Source of the DNA: an uncultured Deferribacteraceae bacterium
Lineage (GTDB): Bacteria > Chrysiogenota > Deferribacteres > Deferribacterales > Mucispirillaceae
NCBI GenBank assembly: GCA_947041165.1
Contig: CAMRCY010000025.1
Span: forward strand, 1 to 32,869
DNA: 32,869 bases
Direction: 5' to 3'
In this document: one piece after another, positions 1 through 8,653 of the stretch
Numbering within the stretch: position 1 is the stretch's first letter
Layout of the letters: every line of letters starts with the position of its first letter
Program-made: the position numbers and the translations under genes
Notes under the pieces: generated by a model
Told to the model about the DNA's origin: nothing
Databases searched by the model: none
The model's input: the letters and a program-made list of their open reading frames with translations, nothing else

Positions 1-267
1 AACTAAACCGTACCCTATTCACACTATATACAATTAATTACAATATTTAACTTAACGTCGTGTATAAAGATTTATATCTATTCTAAAATAACTAAACCGT
101 ACCCTATTCGCACTATATACAATTAATTACAATATTTAACTTAATGTCGTGCATAAAGATTTACACCTATTCTAAAATAACTAAACCGTACCCTATTCGC
201 ACTATATACAATCAATTACGATAGTTAACTTAATGTCGTGCATAAAGATTTACACCTATTCTAAAAT
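1..267. repeat. 89-bp tandem repeat, three copies
   Basis: Three head-to-tail copies begin at 1, 90 and 179, each opening with AACTAAACCGTACCCTATTC. Copies differ at a few positions only (for example TGTCGTGCATAAAG in copies 2 and 3 against CGTCGTGTATAAAG in copy 1). A fourth copy breaks off after 3 bases at 268-270. The array may continue to the left of the window. It fills the region upstream of the polymerase gene, so it could affect its expression, but I see no clear promoter or LexA-type box in the unit. Confidence 0.95.
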
Positions 268-309
268 AACTCTATCATTTTTCTACTATTCAACTATATT
301 TAATCTATT

Positions 310-1551
310 ATGGATAATAAACGTACTATCTTATGTATGGATATGGATGCTTTTTTTGTGTCTGTTGAACAAGCATTTGACAAATCATTAATTGATAAGC
401 CGTGTGCTGTTGTTGGGTCACTCGAGAGATCTGTTGTTGTCACATCTTCATATCTCGCAAGATCGCTTGGTGTGAAAACTGGGATGTCTATGTATGAAGC
501 TAAAAACGCTTGTCCGAACTTGATATTCATAAAAGCTGATCCTCTAAAATATACAGAAGTATCTAAAGATATCATCTCTTATCTATATAATATTACTCCT
601 GATGTAACACCCTTCTCTATTGATGAAGCCTTTCTTGATATAACTGGTGTTGATATATCTCCAATCGATGCATCAAAACGCATAAAAGAGTATATAGAAA
701 CAACTTTCAATATCACCGCAACCATAGGTGTTGGTAACAATTTTCTACTTGCTAAACAAGCAACCTATTTTGCAAAACCGAATGGATATTACGATATGCG
801 TTCTGAAAATCCAATAGATTTTATGGATAAATTTAAACTAAATGATATATGGGGAATCGGTCGAAAATTGACAGAAAAATTCAAATCAATAGGTTTATAT
901 AGAGTAAAAGATGTTAGAGATTACGGAGAAGAGGCGTTAATTAAATTGATTGGTAAAAGTGGTAGCAAAGTTTACAACCTCATCTTAGGAGTTCACGATG
1001 ATAAAGTGTCTAAATATCAAGAAGATATGAAATCAATCGGACACTCTATGACGTTGCCTGAAAATATTAGTGATGTAAGTCAGGCGTATGAATATCTGTT
1101 GCAAATGTCTGAAATGGTATCCTCTCGTGTTAGAACAAATAATTATCAAGGAAATACCGTTACCCTTACAATACGATTGAAAGATATGAAAACTTTTACT
1201 TTTCAACGAAATATAGGCTATTATACAGCGTTTACTCATCATATATATGATACTGTAAAATTGCTGGTTGAAAAAAACTTTCCAGAAAATGAGTCTATAC
1301 GACTTTTAGGTGTGTCACTATCAGGACTTAAAAAAGATCATTATGAAACGAAAACAGTTGAAGATTTTTTGACTGATACTAATGACGATAAATCAAAAAT
1401 ATATAAAACGATAGATAAAATAAATAGTAAGTTTGGTGCAAATACAATAAGCTATGCAACTGTACTTAAATGTAGTAGAAGAGGAAATAAAGTTATATCT
1501 CCTGCTTGGCGTCCAGATGGTGAGAGGAACATAGATTTTACTGATAAGTAA
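310..1551 (+). CDS. dinB: Y-family DNA polymerase (DinB/Pol IV type)
   Basis: This is a translesion DNA polymerase of the DinB/UmuC family, 413 aa, acting at lesion-stalled or mismatched primer ends. The N-terminal motif CMDMDAFFVSVEQ (residues 9-21) carries metal ligand D11 and the aromatic steric-gate position F16. SIDEAFLDITG (103-113) supplies D105 and E106, and GVGNNFLLAKQA (140-151) is the conserved palm segment. A helix-hairpin-helix (WGIGRKLTEKF, about 181-191) follows, then a little-finger domain in the last 150 residues. Length fits Pol IV (350-420 aa). The ATG at 310 has no Shine-Dalgarno, but the motif spacing leaves no later start. SOS control is usual for the family; I see no obvious LexA operator. 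No beta-clamp motif was clearly identified at the C-terminus. Confidence 0.93.
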   Translation: MDNKRTILCMDMDAFFVSVEQAFDKSLIDKPCAVVGSLERSVVVTSSYLARSLGVKTGMSMYEAKNACPNLIFIKADPLKYTEVSKDIISYLYNITPDVTPFSIDEAFLDITGVDISPIDASKRIKEYIETTFNITATIGVGNNFLLAKQATYFAKPNGYYDMRSENPIDFMDKFKLNDIWGIGRKLTEKFKSIGLYRVKDVRDYGEEALIKLIGKSGSKVYNLILGVHDDKVSKYQEDMKSIGHSMTLPENISDVSQAYEYLLQMSEMVSSRVRTNNYQGNTVTLTIRLKDMKTFTFQRNIGYYTAFTHHIYDTVKLLVEKNFPENESIRLLGVSLSGLKKDHYETKTVEDFLTDTNDDKSKIYKTIDKINSKFGANTISYATVLKCSRRGNKVISPAWRPDGERNIDFTDK

Positions 1552-1668
1552 GATAGAGTTACTCTGTTTTTTGTATCATAAAGTGCAATTGTTTTGCTTT
1601 ATATGATGATTTCTGATACAGTAGAGAGATGTATGTTACAACGTAACTACAATTTGTGGAGGTTTTTA

Positions 1669-3258
1669 ATGGTACCAATAAATTTAGGATCAATCCTAAC
1701 AATGCAGAGTGAAAAAACCCCTAGGAAAAAATTTCTCGATTTTAAAGGGAAAAAATACACTTATAAAATGGTTGAGTCTATCTCAAACAAAATATCAAGA
1801 TATATCGTAAACCTAGGTATTAAGCCTGGTGACAGAGTTGCAATAATGATGGGGAACTCGCCAGAGTTTATTTTTGCACTAAACGCTGTACTTAAATCAG
1901 GAGCAGTTGCTGTTCCAATTAATACATTTCTTAAACAATACGAAGTAGCATATATTCTAAATAATTGTGAAGCAAAACTATTATTTACTTCAAAACAATA
2001 CGAAGAAGTTGTTGGGACAACGCTTAAAAATACTGCAACCATTGAGAAAGTGTTAAGCTTCTCTCCTGACTTAGAACTAAACAACTCTATAGATATCTAT
2101 AAAAATATCGAGATGATAACAGACAAACCATTGAACTTGGAGATTGAACCAACTGAATTGGCTCTTATTATCTATACATCTGGTACAACTGGAGAGCCTA
2201 AAGGAGCTATGTTGTCACACGCAAATATATACTCTTGTGTATCAAGCACTAACACACTCTACCCTATGGGTAGAAAAGATAGGTTCCTTCTATTTCTTCC
2301 TATGTTCCATATATACTCGCTTGCTGTAAGTATTTTATGGCCAACTTTCTTAGGTGCATCAATTATAATATTAGAATCAGTTTTAGATCTTAAAAAGAAA
2401 TCTTTTAGAAATATATTACTATTTAAACGTCCAACTCTTATGGCTGCCGTTCCGAGTATATATTCTGCACTTGCTTATGCAAATATTCCTAACTGGTTTA
2501 TCAAATTCTTTTATCCAATAAAATTTCATCTATCTAGTGGTTCTGGATTACCTACTGAGGTTTTTCAAGCATTTAGAAATAAATTTAAAGCATCAATTAT
2601 TGAAGGCTACGGCATATCTGAAACATCTCCTGTTGTTGCTGCAAACAGACTTAATCATATCAAACCTGGATCTGTTGGAAAACCACTTAGTGATGAAGTT
2701 CAAGTTAAAATTCTTGATGATGAAAGCAATGAAATGCCTTTAGGTGAAGTTGGCGAAATAGTTGTTAAAGGTCCTAACATAATGCAAGGTTACTGGAAAA
2801 TGCCTAAAGAAACTAAAGAAGTATTAAAAAATGGTTGGTTCTTTACTGGCGATTTAGGGTACATTGATAAAAATGATGGATGCATATCTATTGTTGATAG
2901 AAAGAAAGATCTTATACTTGTTAAAGGTATGAATGTTTATCCTAGAGAGGTTGAAGAGCTGATATATACTGTTGATGGGGTTGAAGCCTGTGCAGTGATA
3001 GGCGTGCCTGAACCAAATGGTGATGAGATCATCATCGCATACATTAAAAAAGTTGCTGATGTTATACTGCATGAAAGAGATATTAAAAAATATCTAAGAG
3101 AAAATCTTGCAAACTTTAAAATACCTAAATATGTATACTTCTCTGATGACATACCAATGACTACTATCGGGAAAGTGCTTAAACGTAAACTACGTGAAAT
3201 GGTTATCAATGGCGAAATGAAAGGGAAAGCAACGGTAACTGGAAATAGTCACATCTAA
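1669..3258 (+). CDS. long-chain fatty acid-CoA ligase (AMP-forming)
   Basis: This is an adenylate-forming acyl-CoA synthetase, 529 aa. It activates a fatty acid with ATP to acyl-AMP and transfers it to coenzyme A, at the cytoplasmic face of the membrane. The P-loop-like motif YTSGTTGEPKG lies near residue 170, the adenine-binding motif EGYGISETSP near 315, and the hinge and C-terminal domain motifs GDLGYID and DRKKDLILVKGMNVYPREVE near 393-425. The catalytic lysine context IGKVLKRK is near 500. I chose ATG 1669 because GGAGG (1658-1662) stands 6 nt upstream; the in-frame extension to 1594 lacks a binding site and family similarity. Chain-length preference cannot be read from sequence. It may be FadD-like, but no beta-oxidation genes are adjacent. 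Confidence 0.9.
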   Translation: MVPINLGSILTMQSEKTPRKKFLDFKGKKYTYKMVESISNKISRYIVNLGIKPGDRVAIMMGNSPEFIFALNAVLKSGAVAVPINTFLKQYEVAYILNNCEAKLLFTSKQYEEVVGTTLKNTATIEKVLSFSPDLELNNSIDIYKNIEMITDKPLNLEIEPTELALIIYTSGTTGEPKGAMLSHANIYSCVSSTNTLYPMGRKDRFLLFLPMFHIYSLAVSILWPTFLGASIIILESVLDLKKKSFRNILLFKRPTLMAAVPSIYSALAYANIPNWFIKFFYPIKFHLSSGSGLPTEVFQAFRNKFKASIIEGYGISETSPVVAANRLNHIKPGSVGKPLSDEVQVKILDDESNEMPLGEVGEIVVKGPNIMQGYWKMPKETKEVLKNGWFFTGDLGYIDKNDGCISIVDRKKDLILVKGMNVYPREVEELIYTVDGVEACAVIGVPEPNGDEIIIAYIKKVADVILHERDIKKYLRENLANFKIPKYVYFSDDIPMTTIGKVLKRKLREMVINGEMKGKATVTGNSHI

Positions 3259-3334
3259 AACATATAGTTATTTTATGACTGTGTGAGTGAATACAAAATT
3301 TTATTTATTAACAATTTTATTAATAAAAATATAT

Positions 3335-3378
3335 AAGTAGAGAGTATTAGAGAAATCTTTTACTCTCTACTTTTTTTA
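3335..3378 (+). terminator. strong rho-independent terminator after acyl-CoA ligase
   Basis: A perfect 12-bp stem (AAGTAGAGAGTA at 3335-3346 with TACTCTCTACTT at 3361-3372), a 14-nt loop and a T-run to 3377 follow the ligase gene by 76 nt. On the opposite strand the stem is followed by a weaker T-rich stretch, so it may also stop the convergent TPR transcript. Confidence 0.9.
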
Positions 3379-3468
3379 TTGTAACATTTTTACTGCCTAA
3401 CCTATCTTTTATACCCTTCTCTTCTACTTTATATTTTCGGTATAGCACATTTGAACTACAAACCTTTA

Positions 3469-4341
3469 TTAGTTTACAACCTCTAATTCACGAGCCTTTT
3501 TATAATCTTGCTCTGCTTTCACAACTTCACCTAGCTTACTATATGCATTGCCTCTATTATTATAAACGACTGCTTGATTAGGTTCTAACTCTATAAATTT
3601 GCTGAAATCAAGAATAGCTTTTTCATACTCTTTAAGCTCTGAATATATACTGCCTCTGTTGTTATAAGCTAATAGAAAACTTGGATCAAGCTCTAACACT
3701 TTGCTATAATCAGCAATCGCTTTATCATGCTTTTGAAGAAGATAATATGAGTTGCCTCTTGTATAATAAACAGCTTGAAAATTAGGCTCTAACTCTATAA
3801 ATTTACAATAATCATAAATAGCCTTCTCATACTCCTTAAGTGAATAATATACATTACCTCTATTGTTATACGAAACTATATAATTAGGATCTATCTCAAG
3901 AGATTTACTATACTCTAAAACAGATTTATCATACTCCTTCATATCAAAATATACACAACCTTTATTATAGTAACCTAACACAAAACTAGGATCTATCTCT
4001 GTAGCTTTATTATAATGCGAAAGAGCTTGATCGTAATCCTTATGCAGATAATATACGTTACCTATATTGTTGTAAGATTGTACAAACTTAGGATCAACAT
4101 CTATCGCTTGTCCGTAATCCACAATAGCCTTATCATACTCATTAAGACTATAATACGCATTGCCTCTCTTATGGTAAGCTAACGCATAATTAACTATATG
4201 TTTGCTTAATGTATCACTATCAATTTTTCCAAATAACTCTATAGATTTTGTAAGGTTACTTATCGCCTCGTCATATTTATCTGCAAGCAACGCACTTTCA
4301 CCTAAATTAAAGTAGCTTAACGCCTCTTCTATACTGTTCAT
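3469..4341 (-). CDS. TPR-repeat protein (about 8 repeats)
   Basis: This 290-aa protein is almost wholly tetratricopeptide repeats. After an N-terminal TPR-like segment (EALSYFNLGESALLADKYDE, residues 6-25) come seven canonical 34-residue repeats of the pattern YNNRGNAYYSLKEYDKAI..DY.K.IELDP. No signal peptide, membrane segment or catalytic domain is visible, so it is probably a cytoplasmic protein-protein scaffold; the partner is unknown. The ATG at 4341 has a good binding site (AAGAGGG) just upstream. It lies 98 nt downstream of a paralogous TPR gene on the same strand; the two share the opening pattern 'EAL..(F/L)NLG.S.L....YD' and probably arose by duplication. They may form one transcript. 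Confidence 0.9.
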   Translation of the reverse strand: MNSIEEALSYFNLGESALLADKYDEAISNLTKSIELFGKIDSDTLSKHIVNYALAYHKRGNAYYSLNEYDKAIVDYGQAIDVDPKFVQSYNNIGNVYYLHKDYDQALSHYNKATEIDPSFVLGYYNKGCVYFDMKEYDKSVLEYSKSLEIDPNYIVSYNNRGNVYYSLKEYEKAIYDYCKFIELEPNFQAVYYTRGNSYYLLQKHDKAIADYSKVLELDPSFLLAYNNRGSIYSELKEYEKAILDFSKFIELEPNQAVVYNNRGNAYSKLGEVVKAEQDYKKARELEVVN

Positions 4342-4439
4342 ATATTACCCTCTTAAATTAAATTTATTACACATACCTTAGCAATGTTTCTGAAACTATT
4401 CCTATCATACAACTTCAAAAAAATAAACCAGCACCAATA

Positions 4440-5456
4440 TTAACCACCCAACTCTTGAGCCTTTTTAATATCTTGCTCTGATTTTTCTAAATCACCTAAC
4501 TCATGATATATATTACTTCTATCGTAATAAGGCTCTACGAAATCAGGATGTGCATCTATAAATTTGCTGTAATCTACAATAGCTTTTTCATACTCATTAA
4601 TAAGAGAATATACATTCGCTCTACTGTAGTATGCTAAAGTATTACTCTGATCTAACTCTATAACTTTGCTATAATCTAGAACAGCACTCTCATAATCACT
4701 CTCATTAAAATATGCATCACCTCTATTATAATATGCTTTTACATAATTTAAATCAATCTCGATAGCCTTACTGTAATCAACAATAGCTTGCTCGTAATCA
4801 TTAAGGCTTGTATATATACAACCTCTCTTATAGTAAGCTTTTGCAAAATCAATATCTATCTCTATAGCCTTACTGTAATCAATAATCGCTTTCTCGTAAT
4901 CACTAAGTTCACGATAAATATCACCTCTATTATAATATGCTTTTATATTTTTTTGATCAATGGTGATAGCTTTGCTGTAATCAGAAATAGCTTTCTCGTA
5001 CTCTTTAAGCATTTGATACGCACCACCTCTATTATTGTAGGCATTCGTATATGAAACTAAATGCTTATTAAGAAGATCGGTATCCATCTTTTCAAACATC
5101 TCTATACATCTGTTAAAATCAGCGATAGATTTATCATACTCATGAAGCTCATAATATAAGTTAGCTCTATTAATACAACCGTTTGTATCGTTTGGATATA
5201 TTGTTATAGACTCAGTGTAATCACTAATCGCTTGCTTGTAATCTTTAAGCATACGATACGCATTACCTCGATTTGTGTAAACACTTGCATAAGCATTTCG
5301 ATAAGCATCTAACTGTCTACTGATAGTATTGCTATCAACTTTATCAAACAATTTTATAGACTTTGTAAAACTGATTATCGACTTATCGTAACTGCCTTCA
5401 ACCAGATCACTCACACCCAAATTCAAACAGTTTAATGCCTCGTCTAATTTACTCAT
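4440..5456 (-). CDS. TPR-repeat protein (about 9 repeats)
   Basis: This 338-aa protein is made of consecutive TPR units, such as AYYNRGDIYRELSDYEKAI and AYYKRGCIYTSLNDYEQAI. Two longer, divergent repeats (around residues 35-60 and 105-125) contain the phrase KMDTDLLNKHLVSY, a relative of KIDSDTLSKHIVNY in the neighbouring protein. I start at ATG 5456 (MSKLDEALN) because AAGGAT stands about 11 nt upstream and the N-terminus then aligns with the paralogue; a longer frame to 5516 adds a hydrophobic, repeat-free leader and lacks a binding site. No enzymatic domain is seen. It is the last chromosomal gene before the phage-like module and is transcribed away from it. A link to the module is possible but unsupported. 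Confidence 0.88.
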   Translation of the reverse strand: MSKLDEALNCLNLGVSDLVEGSYDKSIISFTKSIKLFDKVDSNTISRQLDAYRNAYASVYTNRGNAYRMLKDYKQAISDYTESITIYPNDTNGCINRANLYYELHEYDKSIADFNRCIEMFEKMDTDLLNKHLVSYTNAYNNRGGAYQMLKEYEKAISDYSKAITIDQKNIKAYYNRGDIYRELSDYEKAIIDYSKAIEIDIDFAKAYYKRGCIYTSLNDYEQAIVDYSKAIEIDLNYVKAYYNRGDAYFNESDYESAVLDYSKVIELDQSNTLAYYSRANVYSLINEYEKAIVDYSKFIDAHPDFVEPYYDRSNIYHELGDLEKSEQDIKKAQELGG

Positions 5457-5497
5457 TAAATATATATCCTTAAAATAACATATTAGATAGAACAGAT

Positions 5498-5526
5498 ATT
5501 GTATATTAATAAACAATATTATTCAA
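5498..5526 (-). promoter_or_regulatory. probable promoter of the TPR genes
   Basis: On the minus strand TTGAAT (5521-5526) and TACAAT (5498-5503) are separated by 17 bp, 42 bp before the start of the TPR gene. The -10 region sits in an AT-rich inverted repeat (ATATTGT... facing ACAATAT), which could bind a regulator. Confidence 0.55.
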
Positions 5527-5723
5527 GAATAATAGAGTATCATTTTCTATCAAATCAACCGATTGCAATACCCTCTTTGCTGACAAAAACTGAGCCACCA
5601 AAATATCGTTTTCTGCTGATTTATCTACTGTTTTTAATCACATAAAAATCAATATAAACCAAAACTGAAAGTTGAATTGTAGTAAACTATAATCATGTTT
5701 ATCAACCTAAACTCAATTTATTG

Positions 5724-5752
5724 TTGACATTTTACCTGAATTCAACTATAAT
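5724..5752 (+). promoter_or_regulatory. consensus sigma70 promoter driving the phage-like module
   Basis: TTGACA (5724-5729), a 17-bp spacer and TATAAT (5747-5752) match the housekeeping consensus at every position. The first gene of the module starts 30 bp further on. A second TATAAT (5688-5693) with CTGAAA 17 bp upstream (5665-5670) is a weaker upstream candidate. No other promoter of this quality was seen inside the module, so it may drive a single long transcript. An unrepressed promoter of this strength would be costly, so a repressor encoded elsewhere is likely (inference). Confidence 0.85.
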
Positions 5753-5781
5753 GCACTATAAATTGAAAAGGGGGAGATAAG

Positions 5782-6333
5782 TTGAGTACAAGTAAACTAA
5801 TTGAAACAATCAATAGTGAATTAATATCAGAACAGTTAGATGAGATAAATGTAAAGTTAGACGAGAGCGAATTAAATAACTTAGATATCGCAACAACTAT
5901 GATGAGTAATGACGGAGTTGATTGCGAGTTTTTAGCTGATGCATTTAACAACTCAAACACTCACATAGTGAGCAACATCAATAACGCAGTTAATTGCGAG
6001 CAACTTTCTGAACAGTTAGATAGCATAGAGTTAGAATTAGATAAAATTGAAACAGTTGTTACAGACAAACTAAATGAGAGCACCAATAACGATCTGTCAG
6101 TTGATCAAGTTCGTAACTTAGATATTATCACATCAAATAAATCTGATGAGAAGGTTGATAGAGAGTTATTATCTGAAGAGTTTGATGAGATGGATATTGA
6201 AACAAATTATAAATACAACAGTAAATATTCTTACGATGAAGTATCTCCAAATGATGATCCTGCTGATCTTGTGGACATCTTTCCAAACATGTTAGGAAAC
6301 GAAAATAGATATTATCCAAAATTTTGGTATTAA
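5782..6333 (+). CDS. acidic internal-repeat protein, first gene of the module
   Basis: This is a 183-aa, strongly acidic protein of unknown function. It begins with TTG at 5782, chosen because AAGGGGGAG (5768-5776) is 5 nt upstream. A short motif of the form E-x-L-[SA]-[ED]-x-[LF]-[DN] occurs four times (residues 13-20, 49-56, 73-80, 128-135), three of them followed by an acidic stretch such as EINVKLDE or SIELELDK. A longer duplication pairs NLDIATT...VDCEFL (34-51) with NLDIITS...VDRELL (112-130). The C-terminus ends with an aromatic tail (NRYYPKFWY). No DNA-binding or membrane segment is visible. Its place directly behind the module promoter would suit a regulator or decoy-like early protein, but that is conjecture. 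Confidence 0.75.
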   Translation: MSTSKLIETINSELISEQLDEINVKLDESELNNLDIATTMMSNDGVDCEFLADAFNNSNTHIVSNINNAVNCEQLSEQLDSIELELDKIETVVTDKLNESTNNDLSVDQVRNLDIITSNKSDEKVDRELLSEEFDEMDIETNYKYNSKYSYDEVSPNDDPADLVDIFPNMLGNENRYYPKFWY

Positions 6334-6348
6334 TTAGGACTAAATTAT

Positions 6349-6747
6349 ATGAATGAAAAGTTGTACTCTTTACTTGATGAAGCGTATCTGCTATCAACTG
6401 AGATTAAAGATATGAATGAAAAATTGAAAAACATAAAAGAAGAAATTATGAAATCAATAGATGTACCGAAAGATAAAAAATCTTTCAAAATATCTACTTC
6501 TAATTTAACGATGAAAGTTACATTTAAAAAAGTATTAAAGTGGGATCAAGTAACATTAGAAAAAATCAAAAATAAGGTAGGTGATAATATTTTCTACAAA
6601 ATATTTACTACTGAATATAAACCGATAAAAAGCGGTATTCAAGATATTTTAAACAATTTTAATAAAGAGATTAGAACTCTATTTAACAAAGCTGTAAAAG
6701 AGGAAAATAGAGCTCCTTATATCGAAATATACAAGGAGAGTAAATAA
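6349..6747 (+). CDS. small phage protein of unknown function
   Basis: This 132-aa, lysine-rich protein has an N-terminal helical, coiled-coil-prone stretch (residues 1-38), then alternating strands (SFKISTSNLTMKVTFKKVLKWDQ, about 45-67) and a helical C-terminal part. The arrangement of a helix followed by 'kv..kkvlkWDq..l..i' is reminiscent of small proteins found before phage terminase genes (DUF7173-like), but I cannot confirm this. It starts 15 nt after the previous gene with a weak AGGA site and ends 3 nt before the small terminase gene. Confidence 0.7.
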   Translation: MNEKLYSLLDEAYLLSTEIKDMNEKLKNIKEEIMKSIDVPKDKKSFKISTSNLTMKVTFKKVLKWDQVTLEKIKNKVGDNIFYKIFTTEYKPIKSGIQDILNNFNKEIRTLFNKAVKEENRAPYIEIYKESK

Positions 6748-6750
6748 TCT

Positions 6751-7173
6751 ATGACTAAAGAAACTATGGTTAAGTTAGATAATTTTCTTAAATATTTAAC
6801 ACAAAATGGAAATGTATCTAAATCAGCTAAAAAAGCAAATGTTGATAGAAGTTACATTTATCAACTTCGTAAAGAAGATATTGAGTTCTCTAAAAAAATG
6901 ACAGACGCAAGATCTATCGCATTTGATCTATTAGAAGAAGAAGCGTTAAAAAGAGCATTAGAGGGCGTTAATCAAAAAGTTTATTATAAAGGAGAAGTTG
7001 TTGACTCTGTAAAAGTTTATTCAGACAAATTGCTCTTAGCGTTACTTAAAGCAAATAATCCAGAAAAATATGCTGAAAATATCGTCAATCGTAATCCTGA
7101 TATTGCAAACTTGCTTAGTAAATCAATTATGAAAAATAAAGAAGAAGATGTGATAAAAAGCATAGATGAATAA
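6751..7173 (+). CDS. terS: terminase small subunit
   Basis: This is probably the DNA-recognition subunit of the packaging terminase, 140 aa. Residues 10-35 form a helix-turn-helix (LTQNGNVSKSAKKANVDRSY). The central and C-terminal segment has the family pattern EEEALKRALEGV..KVYYKGE...YSDKLLLALLKANNPEKY, common in small terminases that precede TerL. AAGGAGAG lies about 10 nt before the ATG. The last 8 nt overlap the start of the large subunit gene, as expected for subunits made together. The DNA site it recognises (cos, pac or non-specific) cannot be inferred. Confidence 0.85.
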   Translation: MTKETMVKLDNFLKYLTQNGNVSKSAKKANVDRSYIYQLRKEDIEFSKKMTDARSIAFDLLEEEALKRALEGVNQKVYYKGEVVDSVKVYSDKLLLALLKANNPEKYAENIVNRNPDIANLLSKSIMKNKEEDVIKSIDE

Positions 7174-8644
7174 GCTTAACTATAACGATAAAGACCTAAA
7201 CATCTTGATGGATTTTTTAGCAGAAACTAGTAACGATCCTTTGAAGTTTGTAGAAAATTTATTTAGATGGGATCAATTAGGAGCATCAAAATTTAAATCC
7301 CCTCTCAAATGGCAAAGGAAGATTTTAGAAGATATTAAAACTGCACTAGATTCTAATGAGAAGATAATTAGAATAGCAACTGCATCTGGACATGGTATCG
7401 GAAAATCTGCACTTGTTGCATGGCTGATACTCTGGGGGATTTCCACTAAACCATACACTAAAGGAGTGATCACTGCTAATACTGAAACACAACTTAAAAC
7501 AAAAACTTGGGCTGAATTATCAAAATGGTACAGGTTATCAATTGTTGCACCTCTACTAAAACTTACAGCAGATTCTGTTCACACAATAGATCAAGCGTGT
7601 GAGAAATCATGGCGAATAGATATGGTGCCGTGGAGTAAACATAACTCTGAAGCGTTCGCTGGATTACATAATCAAGGAGGGAGAGTTCTTCTAATATTTG
7701 ATGAAGCATCATCTATTCCTGATACAATTTGGGAAGTTGCAGAAGGTGCTATGACTGATGATGAAACAGAAATCATATGGATAGTTTTTGGAAATCCAAC
7801 CAGATCATCAGGAAGATTTAAAGAGTGTTTTGGCAGGTTTAGACATAGATGGAAAACGTATCAAATATCATCAAAAGATGTAGAGATCACAAATAAAAAG
7901 CAGATCAACAGATGGATTGAAGATTATGGTGTTGATTCAGATTTTGTGCGTATTAGAGTTTTAGGAGAGTTTCCACTGTTATCGCAAAACCAACTTATCG
8001 GATACGACACTATCAACATATCTAGAAACAGAAATATCTCTCTAGATGATGTTGAAGGTGAGCCTAAAGTTATTGGAGTTGATGTTGCGAGATTTGGAAA
8101 TGACTTATCAGTTATCGTACTTAGGCAAGGCAGATTAATTATAGATATCGAAAGATATTACAAAATAGACACAATGAAACTATCTGGAATAATCGCTGAA
8201 AAAATAGCTCAATTTTCACCAGATATAATATTTATAGATCAAACAGGTGTTGGAGGAGGTGTTGTTGATAGACTGCATCAGTTAGGATTTAAAGATGTTG
8301 TTGGAATAGATTTTGGATCATCTGCAACTAACAAAAAAATGTATCTTAATAAGCGTGTTGAAATGTGGCATAAGATGTCTAAGTGGATTAAAGATAAAGG
8401 AAAATTAATTGATGACAAAGATCTTATTAACGATCTTATATCTCCAACTTATTCGTACTCTGGTGATAGCTCGCAAATGATTTTAGAGAAAAAAGACTCA
8501 ATGAAAAAAAGAGGGTTAGCATCACCTGACTCTGCTGACGCTTTAGCATTAACATTTGCACATGATATAAATATTGACCTGCATAGTAAAAATATTGAAA
8601 AAAGAAATAATATCTTGAACGATTTAACAGATATTAACTTATAG
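7166..8644 (+). CDS. terL: terminase large subunit (ATPase-nuclease)
   Basis: This is the DNA packaging motor and nuclease, 492 aa, close to the usual TerL length. The N-terminal ATPase has a Walker A motif GHGIGKS (75-81), Walker B LLIFDE (175-180) and coupling motif FGNPT (208-212). The C-terminal RNase H-like nuclease has its acidic residues in GVDVARFGND (D306), FIDQTGVGGG (D359) and SPDSADALAL (D455/D458). All key residues are present, so the motor should work. It docks on the portal encoded just downstream. Its integrity argues that the particle still packages DNA. Confidence 0.96.
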   Translation: MNKLNYNDKDLNILMDFLAETSNDPLKFVENLFRWDQLGASKFKSPLKWQRKILEDIKTALDSNEKIIRIATASGHGIGKSALVAWLILWGISTKPYTKGVITANTETQLKTKTWAELSKWYRLSIVAPLLKLTADSVHTIDQACEKSWRIDMVPWSKHNSEAFAGLHNQGGRVLLIFDEASSIPDTIWEVAEGAMTDDETEIIWIVFGNPTRSSGRFKECFGRFRHRWKTYQISSKDVEITNKKQINRWIEDYGVDSDFVRIRVLGEFPLLSQNQLIGYDTINISRNRNISLDDVEGEPKVIGVDVARFGNDLSVIVLRQGRLIIDIERYYKIDTMKLSGIIAEKIAQFSPDIIFIDQTGVGGGVVDRLHQLGFKDVVGIDFGSSATNKKMYLNKRVEMWHKMSKWIKDKGKLIDDKDLINDLISPTYSYSGDSSQMILEKKDSMKKRGLASPDSADALALTFAHDINIDLHSKNIEKRNNILNDLTDINL

Positions 8645-8653
8645 AGGTAAACA

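Noticed and set aside
1-267. CRISPR array
   Set aside because: The copies are directly contiguous with a constant 89-bp period and no unique spacers; the same holds for the other tandem arrays in the window.
1575-1607. Operator-like dyad before the acyl-CoA ligase (ATCATAAAG facing CTTTATATGAT)
   Set aside because: The arms differ by a 2-nt insertion, there is no T-run or flanking promoter match, and AT-rich dyads of this quality are expected by chance.
4788-5054. 88-aa open frame antisense to the TPR gene
   Set aside because: It is a shadow of the repetitive TPR coding strand, with no binding site or recognisable domain.
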